NCBI GenBank assembly: GCA_040391785.1
Contig: JBEBXH010000014.1
Coordinates: 1 to 64,000 of the forward strand
Direction: 5' to 3'
DNA length: 64,000 nt
Source of the DNA: UBA5239 sp040391785
Lineage (GTDB): Bacteria; Verrucomicrobiota; Lentisphaeria; Victivallales; Victivallaceae
Shown here in pieces: positions 25,066-33,709 of the stretch (the stretch's first letter is position 1; each line of letters begins with the position of its first letter). The position numbers and the translations under genes are program-made. The notes below the pieces were generated by a model. The model did not search any database, was not told where the DNA came from, and was given only the letters and a program-made list of their open reading frames with translations.

Positions 25066-26099
25066 TTTTGCCGTCTCCTTAATTTCCCATTTTCCATTTG
25101 ACAAGTGGAATCTCCCACGATTAATTCCGGCTCGATCAGAACCGGCAACTGAATATTTTTGATATTGTTGAAGGTGTTCCACAGTTCGGCGGCCATTTTA
25201 CCGACCGGCAGTCTCACCGAGGTCAGGTTGGCCGGTTGGAACGGGTCGCGGTAACCGTCGATGCCGATCACACCGATCTGCTGCGGCACTTCGATGCCCG
25301 CCGTTCTCAGGCAATGCACCAGCAGGTCCGCCAGACGGTCGTTGTAGCAGATCATCACTTCCGGTGCCTTGGCACTTTTCTTCAGTTTACGGGCCAGCGC
25401 CAGGCATTCCTCATAATTCGCCACTTCCCCGGTCAAGGACAATGAAATTCCTTGCCGTGCGCCGATGGCTGTCTTCAAAAATTTGAGCCGTTCCGAGCCC
25501 GAGAACTGATGGCATTCGGCGTAACCGAGGTAGCCGATCTGCGTCGCGCCGAGCGAAACGGCGTGTTCTACCGCCAGCTCCATCACCCGCGTTTCGTTGA
25601 ATGCGATGTCGCGGGCCACGTGGATCACCGGCACCTCATAATCTTCATACTGACTCAAGATATCGCTATTCACTTTGGGGTTGATCCGGGCAATGATCAA
25701 ACCGTCGACGTTCCGCGACAGAAAGCTTTTCAGCAACTGCCGTTCCCGCTCGGAATCGTTGGCCGAATAGGCATTGATGATCATGAAGCCGTTTTCCAGG
25801 AACAACTCGTCGACACCGGCGCTCAAACGCAGCGCGAACTCCGTATCGGAATCCTGCAGGATCATACCGACATTGTGGCTGCGGCCCGAGACCAGCGTCC
25901 GGGCCGATTCGTTGGGGATGTAGCCGAGCTCGCTGATTGCCTTCTGGACCTTTTTACGGGTGAGCTCGCTGACGCCGATATTCATGTCTTTGTTTTTGTT
26001 CAGAACCGCATACACCGCGGCCCGCGACACCCCCGCATGGGCGGCCACGTGCGAAATCGTCATTCGCGGTTTACGGTTTTTTTCGATGCCAACAGTCAT
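25062..26099 (-). CDS. LacI-family transcriptional regulator
   Basis: A 345-residue regulator with N-terminal HTH (MTISHVAAHAGVSRAAVYAVLNKNK) and hinge (LGYIPNESARTLVSGRSHNVGMI), followed by a periplasmic-binding-protein-like effector domain. The start ATG 26099 has GAGGAA upstream. A perfect-consensus promoter lies ahead with two CACGTG-centred operator-like sites, arguing for autoregulation. It heads a unit with two pseudopilins and a secreted GH-A-like enzyme, the first of them translationally coupled to it. The effector is probably a sugar from the enzyme's substrate. Confidence 0.93.
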   Translation of the reverse strand: MTVGIEKNRKPRMTISHVAAHAGVSRAAVYAVLNKNKDMNIGVSELTRKKVQKAISELGYIPNESARTLVSGRSHNVGMILQDSDTEFALRLSAGVDELFLENGFMIINAYSANDSERERQLLKSFLSRNVDGLIIARINPKVNSDILSQYEDYEVPVIHVARDIAFNETRVMELAVEHAVSLGATQIGYLGYAECHQFSGSERLKFLKTAIGARQGISLSLTGEVANYEECLALARKLKKSAKAPEVMICYNDRLADLLVHCLRTAGIEVPQQIGVIGIDGYRDPFQPANLTSVRLPVGKMAAELWNTFNNIKNIQLPVLIEPELIVGDSTCQMENGKLRRRQK

Positions 26100-26115
26100 T
26101 TTTCAATATTCCTCG

Positions 26116-26168
26116 ATATTTCACGTGCAATATGCTACTATTATACAATATTGCACGTGAAATGTCAA
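26116..26168 (-). promoter_or_regulatory. consensus promoter with two LacI-type operators
   Basis: On the minus strand TTGACA (26168-26163), 17-bp spacer, TATAAT (26145-26140). A near-palindrome centred on CACGTG fills the spacer (26148-26163) and a second, in inverted orientation, covers about +1 to +18 (26118-26133); ATTTCACGTGCAATAT and its complement match over 16 bases. Their centres are 32 bp apart, about three helical turns. Confidence 0.85.
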
Positions 26169-26267
26169 TAGGGCAAATGAAAAATTTCGCGCTTTTTCTG
26201 AAAACCCGTCGTGCTCTCAACTCTTGGCAGACCACACATCTGTTTTTTGTGGATAAAAAAGTTCCCA

Positions 26268-26312
26268 TGCGTGTTTTTCGCGTTCTTTCGTGTATTTCGT
26301 GGATTCGTTGAA
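26268..26312 (-). repeat. degenerate CACGAAA 9-nt repeat
   Basis: Read on the minus strand the sequence runs GAATCCAC, GAAATACAC, GAAAGAACG, CGAAAAACAC, a degenerate 9-nt period around CACGAAA. It lies in the 270-base gap between lacI and the GH36/27-like gene, upstream of the latter. This type of intergenic repeat is often mis-called as a short ORF. Confidence 0.55.
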
Positions 26313-26369
26313 TTGAAAAAACGTTTTGCGGTGCTATCTTGCGGGTAATTATATTCAGGAGAATGTTTT

Positions 26370-27980
26370 ATGCAACTTGAACTGTGGAAAGACGGCGTGC
26401 GCGCATCGGCTTCGGCGGTGGCGTCCGAATTTGAGATTATCACCATTACTCCGCAGGAAAGCGGCATTGCCGAGCTGCATCTGGATATTCCGATTATCGA
26501 CCTGCAGGGCTACTGGATTCCGGACAATCGCGCCCCGGTCGCCAAAATTCCGTGGGTCATCGAAGCGAACAGCGCCGCACAGCGCGATTTCCCCTGGATC
26601 AGTTTTTTCAATACCTCGCAGGAAAACCGGATTTCGGTCGGGCTGGACTGCATTTACAGCGATGTGAAAATGGTCGCCAAAATGAATCAGGAAAGCTGCA
26701 ATTACCAGCTCACAATCAAGGTCGCGGTTGACAAGCCGGGTCAGTCCTTCCGGGTGATCGTGAACCGCCGCCGCCAACCGTGGACGCAGTGCCTGCAGGA
26801 CTGGCGCGAGGCGCTGAAGCTGCCCGCCGTTCAATACCCCGCCGGAGCGTGGGAACCGGTGTTCTGCACCTGGTACGCGGTTCACGCGGCCGTGACCCGG
26901 GACTGGGTGGAGCAGACCGCTGCCGAGGCCGCGAAGCTCGGTTTCGGCACTTATATCATTGACGACGGCTGGTGCTTCGACGATATGAAGCGGGTTTCGC
27001 CGGAGACCATCGGCACCTGGTACGAAATGATCGGCGACTGGGAAGTTTCGAGCAAGAAATTCCCGGATTTCGTCGAACACGTCAAGCGCGTTCAGGGCAT
27101 GGGGCTCAGCTATATGCTGTGGGTCACGCCGTTCCTGATCGGGGTGAAGAGCCGCCTGTTCCAGCAGATCAAGGACTGCGTTTTTCCACGTTATGCCGAG
27201 GGCTGCCACACGTTTGACACCGCTAATATCGAAGCCGGCAAAATCATCATCGGCAAGCTCGCGGCGCTGATGGAAAACTATCCCCTCGACGGCCTGAAAA
27301 TCGACTTCCTCGACTATGTGTTCCCGAATGTGGATGCGCCCCGCAGCGAAATTACCCGCAAATTCATTCAGGAACTCACCGATGCGGTGCGCGCGCCGAA
27401 GGCCGACGCCCTGATCGAGTTTCGCCAATCCTACGCCACCGTCGGCATGTTGCCCTACGGTACGCAATTCCGGGCCGGTGACGTGCCGTTTGACTTCGTC
27501 GATAACTTCCAGCGTCTGGCGCAGATCCGCGTCAGTATTGGCGACGGCGCTCCGGTTCATGCGGACCCGGTTTACTGGCATCCGTGCGAAACCGAGGCCA
27601 ATATCTCGCGCCACATGATCGCCTCGCTGCTCGGCGTGCCGATGCTCTCCATGGACCTGAATACCGTCAGCGAAAAACAGAAAGAGATCATTGCTCACTG
27701 GCTCGGGTTCTACAAGCGCCATTTCGATACGTTCACCACGGGCAAATGGGAAATCCGCTTCGGCGCCGCCGGAGTCGACTGGGCGGCAGTGACCGGCGAA
27801 AAATCGCGGATTGTCATCCTCGCCAACCATCACTGTTTGAGCGAGGCTGCCGCAGCCGGAAGCTATGTACTGAACCTCACGGCCGAAGAACTGAGCCTGC
27901 CGAATGCCGAGGCATATGACAGCCTCGGCAACCGTTGCGGCGGCAAGGCCGTTTCGGGCGGTTATTTACAACTGCGGTAA
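26370..27980 (+). CDS. cytosolic alpha-galactosidase-like glycosidase (clan GH-D, GH36/27-like)
   Basis: A 536-residue protein with no signal peptide. Residues 1-140 form a beta-rich N domain, then a TIM barrel: EPVFCTWYAVHAAVTRDWVEQTAAEAAKLGFGTYIIDDGW (~162-201), LSYMLWVTPFLIG and PLDGLKIDFLDYV with the likely nucleophile Asp312. DALIEFRQSYA and GDVPFDFVDNFQRL lie where the second catalytic Asp should be. The family is clan GH-D, but exact GH36 or GH27-like subtype and substrate are not certain. AGGAGA precedes the ATG. Its last 19 bases overlap the 3' end of the convergent larC gene. Confidence 0.78.
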   Translation: MQLELWKDGVRASASAVASEFEIITITPQESGIAELHLDIPIIDLQGYWIPDNRAPVAKIPWVIEANSAAQRDFPWISFFNTSQENRISVGLDCIYSDVKMVAKMNQESCNYQLTIKVAVDKPGQSFRVIVNRRRQPWTQCLQDWREALKLPAVQYPAGAWEPVFCTWYAVHAAVTRDWVEQTAAEAAKLGFGTYIIDDGWCFDDMKRVSPETIGTWYEMIGDWEVSSKKFPDFVEHVKRVQGMGLSYMLWVTPFLIGVKSRLFQQIKDCVFPRYAEGCHTFDTANIEAGKIIIGKLAALMENYPLDGLKIDFLDYVFPNVDAPRSEITRKFIQELTDAVRAPKADALIEFRQSYATVGMLPYGTQFRAGDVPFDFVDNFQRLAQIRVSIGDGAPVHADPVYWHPCETEANISRHMIASLLGVPMLSMDLNTVSEKQKEIIAHWLGFYKRHFDTFTTGKWEIRFGAAGVDWAAVTGEKSRIVILANHHCLSEAAAAGSYVLNLTAEELSLPNAEAYDSLGNRCGGKAVSGGYLQLR

Positions 27981-29152
27981 ATTTCCTTAAGGGGAACTCC
28001 GGCGGCCTCGGCCAGACGGCGGCAGTCTTCGTATTCGGGCGAACGGCTGACCACTTTGCCGCGGCGGAGGCCCACCTTGACTTTGACCTTGCCGAACGGC
28101 GTTTCAACCTCCTCGAAGCGCCGTTCGAGGCAATGCCGCACCACCGGAATCTCCCGGATGCCGAAGGTGGTGCTTTCCGCGAAAATCAGCTCGATCAGCG
28201 CCGCTTTTTTCGCCTCGTTCGCCAATACCGACAGCAGCATGGCGGGGCGCTGTTTCTTCATCATCACCGGCGTTGTCCAGGCATCGGCGGCACCCGCAGC
28301 GAGCAGTTTTTCGGTCAGATAGCCGATCTGCTCCGGGGTTGAATCGTCGATATTGGTTTCGAGCAAGACGATCTGTTCGGCCGTATTGCCCGGGGTGTCC
28401 TCGTACAGCAGCGCCCGCAGCAGGTTCGGGCGGGTCTTGTAGACGTGTTTGCCGAAGCTGTTGGCAGCGGCGGTGATCCCGGCGGACGCGGAAACCGCCG
28501 CCTTGGGCCAGGCCGCCAGCAGCGCCGCCCCGGTGGGCGTGACCATTTCAAACGGCTCTTCCTCGCAGGGGCGCGACTTGAGCTCGGTCAGCAGCTCGGC
28601 GGTAGCGGGCGCCGGCACCGGATAAATCCCATGCGCGCACTTCACCAGCCCCGAGCCGGTCGGCAATGACGACACTGACACCGCGTCGATCCCCAGCATG
28701 TCGTAAGCCAGGCAGCAGCCGATGATATCGACAATGGAGTCAACCGCGCCGACCTCGTGGAAGTGGATTTCATCCATCGGCTTGCCGTGGATTTTGGCCT
28801 CGGCTGCGGCGAGCTTGGAGAATACCGCAATCGACATTTCCTTGACCCGGTCGTTCAATTTACTTGATTGGATGATCTCCCGGATCTCGCGGAAACTGCG
28901 CCCGTGATGGTGATGATGCTCGTGTTCGTGCTCATGATCGTGGTGGTGATGATGCTCGTGAATATCCACCGAGGCCTGTATGCCGTTGATGCCGAATGAT
29001 TCATAAGGCTTGCTGTTGATCTCGAAATCGTCGGGAATCAGTGCCGACAACTGGCGGTTCAGTTCCGCCGCATCCGCGCCCAGCCCGATCAAAGTACCGA
29101 GCAGCATATCGCCGGAAGCGCCGCCGACACTGTCAAAACGTATGATTTTCAT
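27962..29152 (-). CDS. larC: nickel-pincer cofactor nickel insertase LarC
   Basis: A 396-residue protein starting FDSVGGASGDMLLG, the LarC signature, with a histidine-rich metal-binding stretch (HEHHHHHDHEHEHEHHHHHG, ~69-88) and CAHGIYPVPAPATAELL and TPTGAALLA motifs. LarC inserts nickel into the pyridinium-3,5-bisthiocarboxylate mononucleotide cofactor of lactate racemase and its relatives. In Lactobacillus plantarum larC is read through a programmed frameshift; here it is one continuous frame. larB, larE and a larA-type enzyme are not in the window. A TATAAT box (29187-29182, minus) and GAGGAT precede the gene. Confidence 0.93.
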   Translation of the reverse strand: MKIIRFDSVGGASGDMLLGTLIGLGADAAELNRQLSALIPDDFEINSKPYESFGINGIQASVDIHEHHHHHDHEHEHEHHHHHGRSFREIREIIQSSKLNDRVKEMSIAVFSKLAAAEAKIHGKPMDEIHFHEVGAVDSIVDIIGCCLAYDMLGIDAVSVSSLPTGSGLVKCAHGIYPVPAPATAELLTELKSRPCEEEPFEMVTPTGAALLAAWPKAAVSASAGITAAANSFGKHVYKTRPNLLRALLYEDTPGNTAEQIVLLETNIDDSTPEQIGYLTEKLLAAGAADAWTTPVMMKKQRPAMLLSVLANEAKKAALIELIFAESTTFGIREIPVVRHCLERRFEEVETPFGKVKVKVGLRRGKVVSRSPEYEDCRRLAEAAGVPLKEIYRSCK

Positions 29153-29268
29153 AAGATTATTATCCTCAAAATATGATTGGTATTATAGTAGTTCAAAGGA
29201 CCGGATATTCAATCCCGGATTCGATTTCTCGGCAATTTTATTTTACATAATTATCCTGGTCATACAGT

Positions 29269-29297
29269 TTGCAAAGCAGATATAGTTCCTATATATT
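29269..29297 (+). promoter_or_regulatory. sigma70-like promoter of the small membrane-protein gene
   Basis: TTGCAA (29269-29274), 17-bp spacer, TATATT (29292-29297), 32 bases before the ATG at 29330. Confidence 0.5.
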
Positions 29298-29329
29298 CCA
29301 GAGTACACATTTCAACAAAGGAGTTTACA

Positions 29330-29560
29330 ATGAAAAATGCGATCACGATTCTGGCTGTCTCAACCGTCATTGCGATGCTGGTCCTGATTATCGGCTGGAC
29401 CTCAGACACTCAAAGCAACCAGCCGGCCAAATTTATGATGATGGGGGCGGAAGGAGCAAACAGGAAAATAATCATCAAAATTGATACCCAAACCGGAAAT
29501 ACCAGCTATCTGGACCTTAATTCCACTCCTCTCCAATGGAAAATCATAAAAGATAATTGA
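29330..29560 (+). CDS. small membrane-anchored hypothetical protein
   Basis: A 76-residue protein with one N-terminal hydrophobic segment (AITILAVSTVIAMLVLIIGW) and a short polar tail containing MMMGAEGANRKIIIKIDTQTGNTSYLDL. The ATG is preceded by AAAGGAG and a promoter-like sequence, so it is probably real. I do not recognise the family. It stands alone, between larC and the trypsin-like protease gene, which has its own promoter. Confidence 0.6.
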   Translation: MKNAITILAVSTVIAMLVLIIGWTSDTQSNQPAKFMMMGAEGANRKIIIKIDTQTGNTSYLDLNSTPLQWKIIKDN

Positions 29561-29609
29561 ACAGTAGCACTGCCGTTGTGAATTTTGCCTGGTTTTCTTT
29601 TTTTCAGGG

Positions 29610-29638
29610 TTGATATTTTCGTGAAATTGAGTTAAAAT
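29610..29638 (+). promoter_or_regulatory. sigma70-like promoter of the protease gene
   Basis: TTGATA (29610-29615), 17-bp spacer, TAAAAT (29633-29638), about 34 bases before the ATG. Confidence 0.5.
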
Positions 29639-29671
29639 ATCCTTGAGACTCAAAAACTATAGGTGGTGGTA

Positions 29672-31855
29672 ATGAAATTAGCAGGGGCTGTGATGGTTCT
29701 GTTGTGCTGCGCTCTCTGCGCGGCTGATGCTGTGGTGAAAATTAAAGGGGTTGAATTCCGCGACCCGGTACTCTCGCCGACCGATGACGGCAAGGTGAAG
29801 GTAACCACGGTTTACGGTGAAAAAATCGTCGATTACAGCGATATTGATCCCATCGATATCAAGGCCAAAAACCGCCTGTATTCCGGCTATAAACTGGAGT
29901 CGATGACCAATGACCGCATATCGTTGAGCCATGATGGCGTCACCATCCGGATCAAGCTCGAAGACCTGAGCGGCGAATACCGCCCGATGTTCGGCCTGCC
30001 CGCCGCCGAGGGCGAAAAAACGGAAACCCCCGCGGCTCAAGCTGAGGTCAAGGAAGCAGACAATACTCCGCAGGAATCTGCACCTATTGAGAAAAGTGAT
30101 TTTTATCTTGCCGGCGAAAAATTCCGCGAAGAGTTGATTGAGGCCATGGCGAATTTCACCACTCCGGCAGCACCTGCTCCTCAGCAGGGAAATCGCAATA
30201 ATGCCAACTCCGGCGTGATGAGAAGTGTCATGTTCATCGTGGACGAAGGAAAGAGTGCCGGCAGCGGTTTTCTCTGTAATTTATGGGGTATCCCGGTGGT
30301 TATCACCAATGCTCATGTTTTCGTGACCGCGGAGAAGCCGACCATGCAGGACGGCATGCACAATGAGTATAAAGCGCTGGCCGTACTGGTGTCGCCTATC
30401 CGCGACCTGGCCATCATCAAGGTTGACGTTCCGAAAAGTGCGCGGCTGCTGGAGCTGAATTATCATGTGGATGAACTGCAGAACAACGCTTTTCTGACGG
30501 CCTTCGGCAACAGCCTGGGTGATGGTGTGTCCACCCAGCTGAATGGCAACCTGGTTGGCATCGGCCCCACTCAAATCGAAATTACCGCGCCCATCGTCGG
30601 CGGCAACAGCGGCGGCCCGGTCGTCTGCAATAACCTGGTCATCGGGGTCAGCACCTACGGTAAATTGGTTCGCGACGACATATGGCAGCAGGGGTCGCCC
30701 TTCGAGGCGCAATACACCAGAGCCGGTTACCGTTACGAGAAAAAGCCAGTCATCCGGCGCTTTGCCACCAGGGCGGATAATATCAATCCCGAGCGTCTGG
30801 AAGTATTCGACGGCACCATGCAGTACAAGGACCTGAAACTCTACCGCGACCTTACCAAAGCTTTTACTGTGTTTCTGCAAGAAGCCGTAAAAAGTGAAAA
30901 CCCGTTGGCTCCGGAAGCGATCGCCAATCGTATTTACGCTCCGTTCGGCGAGTTTTATAAATACAAAAGCCATGTCGGATACATCAATGAAATGCTGGAA
31001 AAGGTTATCGAAGCCCAGAACCTCATTTTCAGCAGACTGGAAATTTCACTCAATTACTCGACTGACGCGGAAAAACGCGCCGCCAACAACTTTTTCCAGA
31101 AAACGGTCCGCTTCCGCAAAGGCTACTATGACTGTGTAGTCTGCAGCGGCCGTGGCAAGAAAAACACCACATCCTTGGGGTTGAATGAACGCTCGAATAC
31201 CGGCGATGGCATCTGTACCGAATGCCGGGGTAAGGGACGGTATATCGGTACTTACTATGATGCACCGCGCGGTTTCAACCCGGGCATCATTCCGGTCAGC
31301 AAGGATTCGTTTGGCGGCATACGGCTCGGCTGGACCCGCGACATGCTGAAAAATTCGCTGAAAAACGATGATTCATGGTTTGAACTCAACTTTGCCGGCG
31401 CCGTGACCAGAATAAGCTTCGAGCGCAATCCTGTAACTGCCATGGCTCGCGAGAGTGTGGTGTATCTCACCATGGACAAGCTTACGGAAGTTGTCCTGGT
31501 TTTCGACTACACGGCCAGCTTGGTGGATGAACTGGAAAAGGGTTTTCAGAAGCAGTTTGGGGAACCGGCCTATAAGCTGGAAAATGACTCCTTGGTCAAA
31601 ATTCTTTTTAAGAACGACAGCCAAACCGTGGAGATTTTGTGGACTACTGGCGGCAAAGGGGTCAGCGTGCGCTGGTATCAGAATGTGTTGTTCAGCTACA
31701 AGCAGCTTATCATCAATGATATGGGTGGTAATCCATATGTCACCGGCAAGGGTCGTGATTTCGTGGTGAACAATCAACGGAAAGCTCAGGATGACGGCAG
31801 AAGTGGATTGAGCACCCAACCCTCCCGCACTTCCCGCAATTACAACGTCCGCTGA
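29672..31855 (+). CDS. secreted trypsin-like serine protease with DnaJ-type CxxCxGxG motifs
   Basis: About 727 residues with signal peptide (MKLAGAVMVLLCCALCA-AD), an N-terminal beta-domain (20-105), a linker, and a trypsin-like domain: His215 in ITNAHVF, Asp245 in SPIRDLAIIKV and Ser313 in GGNSGGPVV. Residues 488-495 (CVVCSGRG) and 515-522 (CTECRGKG) are two CxxCxGxG motifs like those of the DnaJ zinc finger, followed by a C-terminal domain. No PDZ domain is obvious, unlike DegP/HtrA. Start is ATG 29672, with AGGTGG upstream; the frame can be read from a GTG at 29663. Probably a periplasmic or surface quality-control protease. Confidence 0.82.
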   Translation: MKLAGAVMVLLCCALCAADAVVKIKGVEFRDPVLSPTDDGKVKVTTVYGEKIVDYSDIDPIDIKAKNRLYSGYKLESMTNDRISLSHDGVTIRIKLEDLSGEYRPMFGLPAAEGEKTETPAAQAEVKEADNTPQESAPIEKSDFYLAGEKFREELIEAMANFTTPAAPAPQQGNRNNANSGVMRSVMFIVDEGKSAGSGFLCNLWGIPVVITNAHVFVTAEKPTMQDGMHNEYKALAVLVSPIRDLAIIKVDVPKSARLLELNYHVDELQNNAFLTAFGNSLGDGVSTQLNGNLVGIGPTQIEITAPIVGGNSGGPVVCNNLVIGVSTYGKLVRDDIWQQGSPFEAQYTRAGYRYEKKPVIRRFATRADNINPERLEVFDGTMQYKDLKLYRDLTKAFTVFLQEAVKSENPLAPEAIANRIYAPFGEFYKYKSHVGYINEMLEKVIEAQNLIFSRLEISLNYSTDAEKRAANNFFQKTVRFRKGYYDCVVCSGRGKKNTTSLGLNERSNTGDGICTECRGKGRYIGTYYDAPRGFNPGIIPVSKDSFGGIRLGWTRDMLKNSLKNDDSWFELNFAGAVTRISFERNPVTAMARESVVYLTMDKLTEVVLVFDYTASLVDELEKGFQKQFGEPAYKLENDSLVKILFKNDSQTVEILWTTGGKGVSVRWYQNVLFSYKQLIINDMGGNPYVTGKGRDFVVNNQRKAQDDGRSGLSTQPSRTSRNYNVR

Positions 31856-31871
31856 GCAATTTTCAGCACAA

Positions 31872-31907
31872 AAAATCCGCCGAACTACTTTGAGTCCGGC
31901 GGATTTT
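31872..31907. terminator. bidirectional terminator between convergent genes
   Basis: AAAATCCGCCG (31872-31882) pairs with CGGCGGATTTT (31897-31907), a perfect 11-bp stem with A's and T's on either side. It serves the protease gene on the plus strand and the isomerase operon on the minus strand. Confidence 0.85.
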
Positions 31908-31918
31908 CAATTTCTTGC

Positions 31919-32665
31919 TCAGCGGCCGAGCAGTTTTTTCAGGTGAGCGATGCTGATGGCGGCGCTTTCGAACTGCGGGCGCTTGCAGACGTCCTGTTCG
32001 TAAATCAACCATTCGCAAATTGTGTCGCGGGCGGCTTCTATGCAGGCGGTGAGGTCGATTTTGCCGTTGCCGAGTTCGGTGAATGAACCGTCTTCCTTGT
32101 CCATATCCTTCATGTGGACTTGCGGCAGGCGATTCGCGTATTTCCTGATGTAGCGTACCGGGCATTCTTCGCCCTTCACTACCCAGTAAACGTCCAGCTC
32201 GGCCTGAACCTGCTGCGCGTTGGTGCGGTCAAAAATGATATCCAGCGCGTATTCGCCGCCAATCTTCTCGAATTCCGCCGCGTGGTTGTGATAGGTGAAC
32301 TGCAGTCCGCGCGCGGCGGCGGCTTTGCCCACTGTGGCGCATTGATCGACCACATCGTCGATGATTTCGCTGAACTTGCCGCCGCGGCTGATCGTCACAT
32401 ATTTGCAGCCGAGTGCTTTGGCGTAATCGAAGACTTTGTTGTCCGGATCGTTGAAGTCGTTGGCGGAGACATGCATGCCGCAGGTTTTCAACCCGATTTC
32501 TTTGGTGAACGCCGCCAGTTCGTCCGGCTCCATGCCGCCGAAATTGAAGGCGAATTCCGCGCCGTCACAGCCGAGCTTGACCAGTTCTTTCAGCACACCT
32601 TTGAAGTCCTGCTGCAGGGGTTCGCGGATGGTGTAGAGCTGAATACCGATTTTCATATCTTTCAT
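31919..32665 (-). CDS. sugar phosphate isomerase/epimerase-like TIM barrel
   Basis: A 248-residue protein of the xylose isomerase-like/AP endonuclease 2 fold: MKIGIQLYTIREPLQQDFKGVLKELVKLGCDGAEF, LQFTYHNHAAEF, AELDVYWVVKGEE and LPQVHMKDMDKEDGSFTELGNG show metal-binding His/Glu/Asp positions typical of IolE/IolI-like proteins. It probably isomerises or dehydrates a sugar or cyclitol. AGGAAC precedes the ATG at 32665. It is the seventh and last gene of the minus-strand run beginning at 40482. Confidence 0.83.
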   Translation of the reverse strand: MKDMKIGIQLYTIREPLQQDFKGVLKELVKLGCDGAEFAFNFGGMEPDELAAFTKEIGLKTCGMHVSANDFNDPDNKVFDYAKALGCKYVTISRGGKFSEIIDDVVDQCATVGKAAAARGLQFTYHNHAAEFEKIGGEYALDIIFDRTNAQQVQAELDVYWVVKGEECPVRYIRKYANRLPQVHMKDMDKEDGSFTELGNGKIDLTACIEAARDTICEWLIYEQDVCKRPQFESAAISIAHLKKLLGR

Positions 32666-32675
32666 GGTATTGTTC

Positions 32676-33707
32676 CTATTTCAGCATCATGCTGAGGATG
32701 TAATAATTGAGTTCTTCGTAATCGCGCTCGGCCTGCAGCTTGGCGATCATTTTGTCGTCCAGCGAACGGCTGATTTCGAGCAGTTTCAGGAAGATTTTGC
32801 GGCTGTAGTCGAGATGCTTCAGCGCGGTTTTGTCCTTCTGCGTACGCATCACTTTCACGTCCAGCCCGACCCATTCGCCGTTCTGGCCGAAGCCGTTTTT
32901 GTCGAGCACGCGCACCTGGTTCAAGGCGCGACGCGGATCGACTGCGCCGAAGGTCAAATCCTGGTCGAATTTCAGGCTGTTCTGGTCGTTCAAATGCACG
33001 CTCCAGAGCTTCTTGTGCGCCATGGCGAAACCCATTTCGTCGGAGGGCGAGAGGTTCGCGAGCAGCGCGTGGGCGGTCTCGATCAGGCAGCCGATACGGC
33101 TCGGATCGGAGGTCATCAGCCCCATCGCGATCGCGTGGCCGATGGTCGGGATGTAGGTGTGGTCCATCGGCTCGTTCGGCTTCGACTCGATCATCACGCG
33201 AACGTTCTTGTCGTAGTCGAGAACCATCTGCAGCGCTTCGGCGATTTTTTCGGTGGCCCAGGCGGGGTCTTTCGCCTCGCGGATGTAGGTGCCTTCGCGC
33301 GCCAGCCACAGCACGATGTTCTTGGTGCCGAGGGCGTTGGCGATATCGACGGTGCGTTTGGTGCGGTCGAGCGCGTACTGGCGGCACTTCGGGCAATTGC
33401 TGGTGTAGCCGCCGTCGACGGTACGCGGGTCCATCCACAGGCGCGGCGCGACGAATTCGGCGGTCAGGCCGTGGCCGTCGAGCACTTTTTTGACCGCGGC
33501 GGCTTCTTTGATGATCTGCTTCGGGGTCAGTTCGTCCATGTTCGGCACGGCGTCGTCGTCGTGGAACTGCACGCCGTCGAAGCCCATTTTCTTGTACATT
33601 TTGAGCTTGGCGTTGAACTCGATGCTCTGGCGCACTTCCGGGCCGAACGGGTCCGCACCCTCGTGGATGTTCCACGGGCCAAATGAAAATCTGAATACTC
33701 CTGCCAT
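32676..33707 (-). CDS. xylose isomerase-like TIM-barrel protein
   Basis: A 343-residue protein with xylose isomerase-family features: RFSFGPWNIHEGADPFGPEVR at the N terminus, GVQFHDDDAVP, VMIESKPNEPMDHTYIPTIGHAIA and SVHLNDQNSLKFDQDL, the metal-site and Glu/His/Asp segments. It is shorter than typical XylA (about 390-440) and belongs to a divergent branch. It starts two bases after the stop of the preceding gene, with AAGGAA inside it. Substrate unknown. Confidence 0.85.
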   Translation of the reverse strand: MAGVFRFSFGPWNIHEGADPFGPEVRQSIEFNAKLKMYKKMGFDGVQFHDDDAVPNMDELTPKQIIKEAAAVKKVLDGHGLTAEFVAPRLWMDPRTVDGGYTSNCPKCRQYALDRTKRTVDIANALGTKNIVLWLAREGTYIREAKDPAWATEKIAEALQMVLDYDKNVRVMIESKPNEPMDHTYIPTIGHAIAMGLMTSDPSRIGCLIETAHALLANLSPSDEMGFAMAHKKLWSVHLNDQNSLKFDQDLTFGAVDPRRALNQVRVLDKNGFGQNGEWVGLDVKVMRTQKDKTALKHLDYSRKIFLKLLEISRSLDDKMIAKLQAERDYEELNYYILSMMLK

Positions 33708-33709
33708 AG

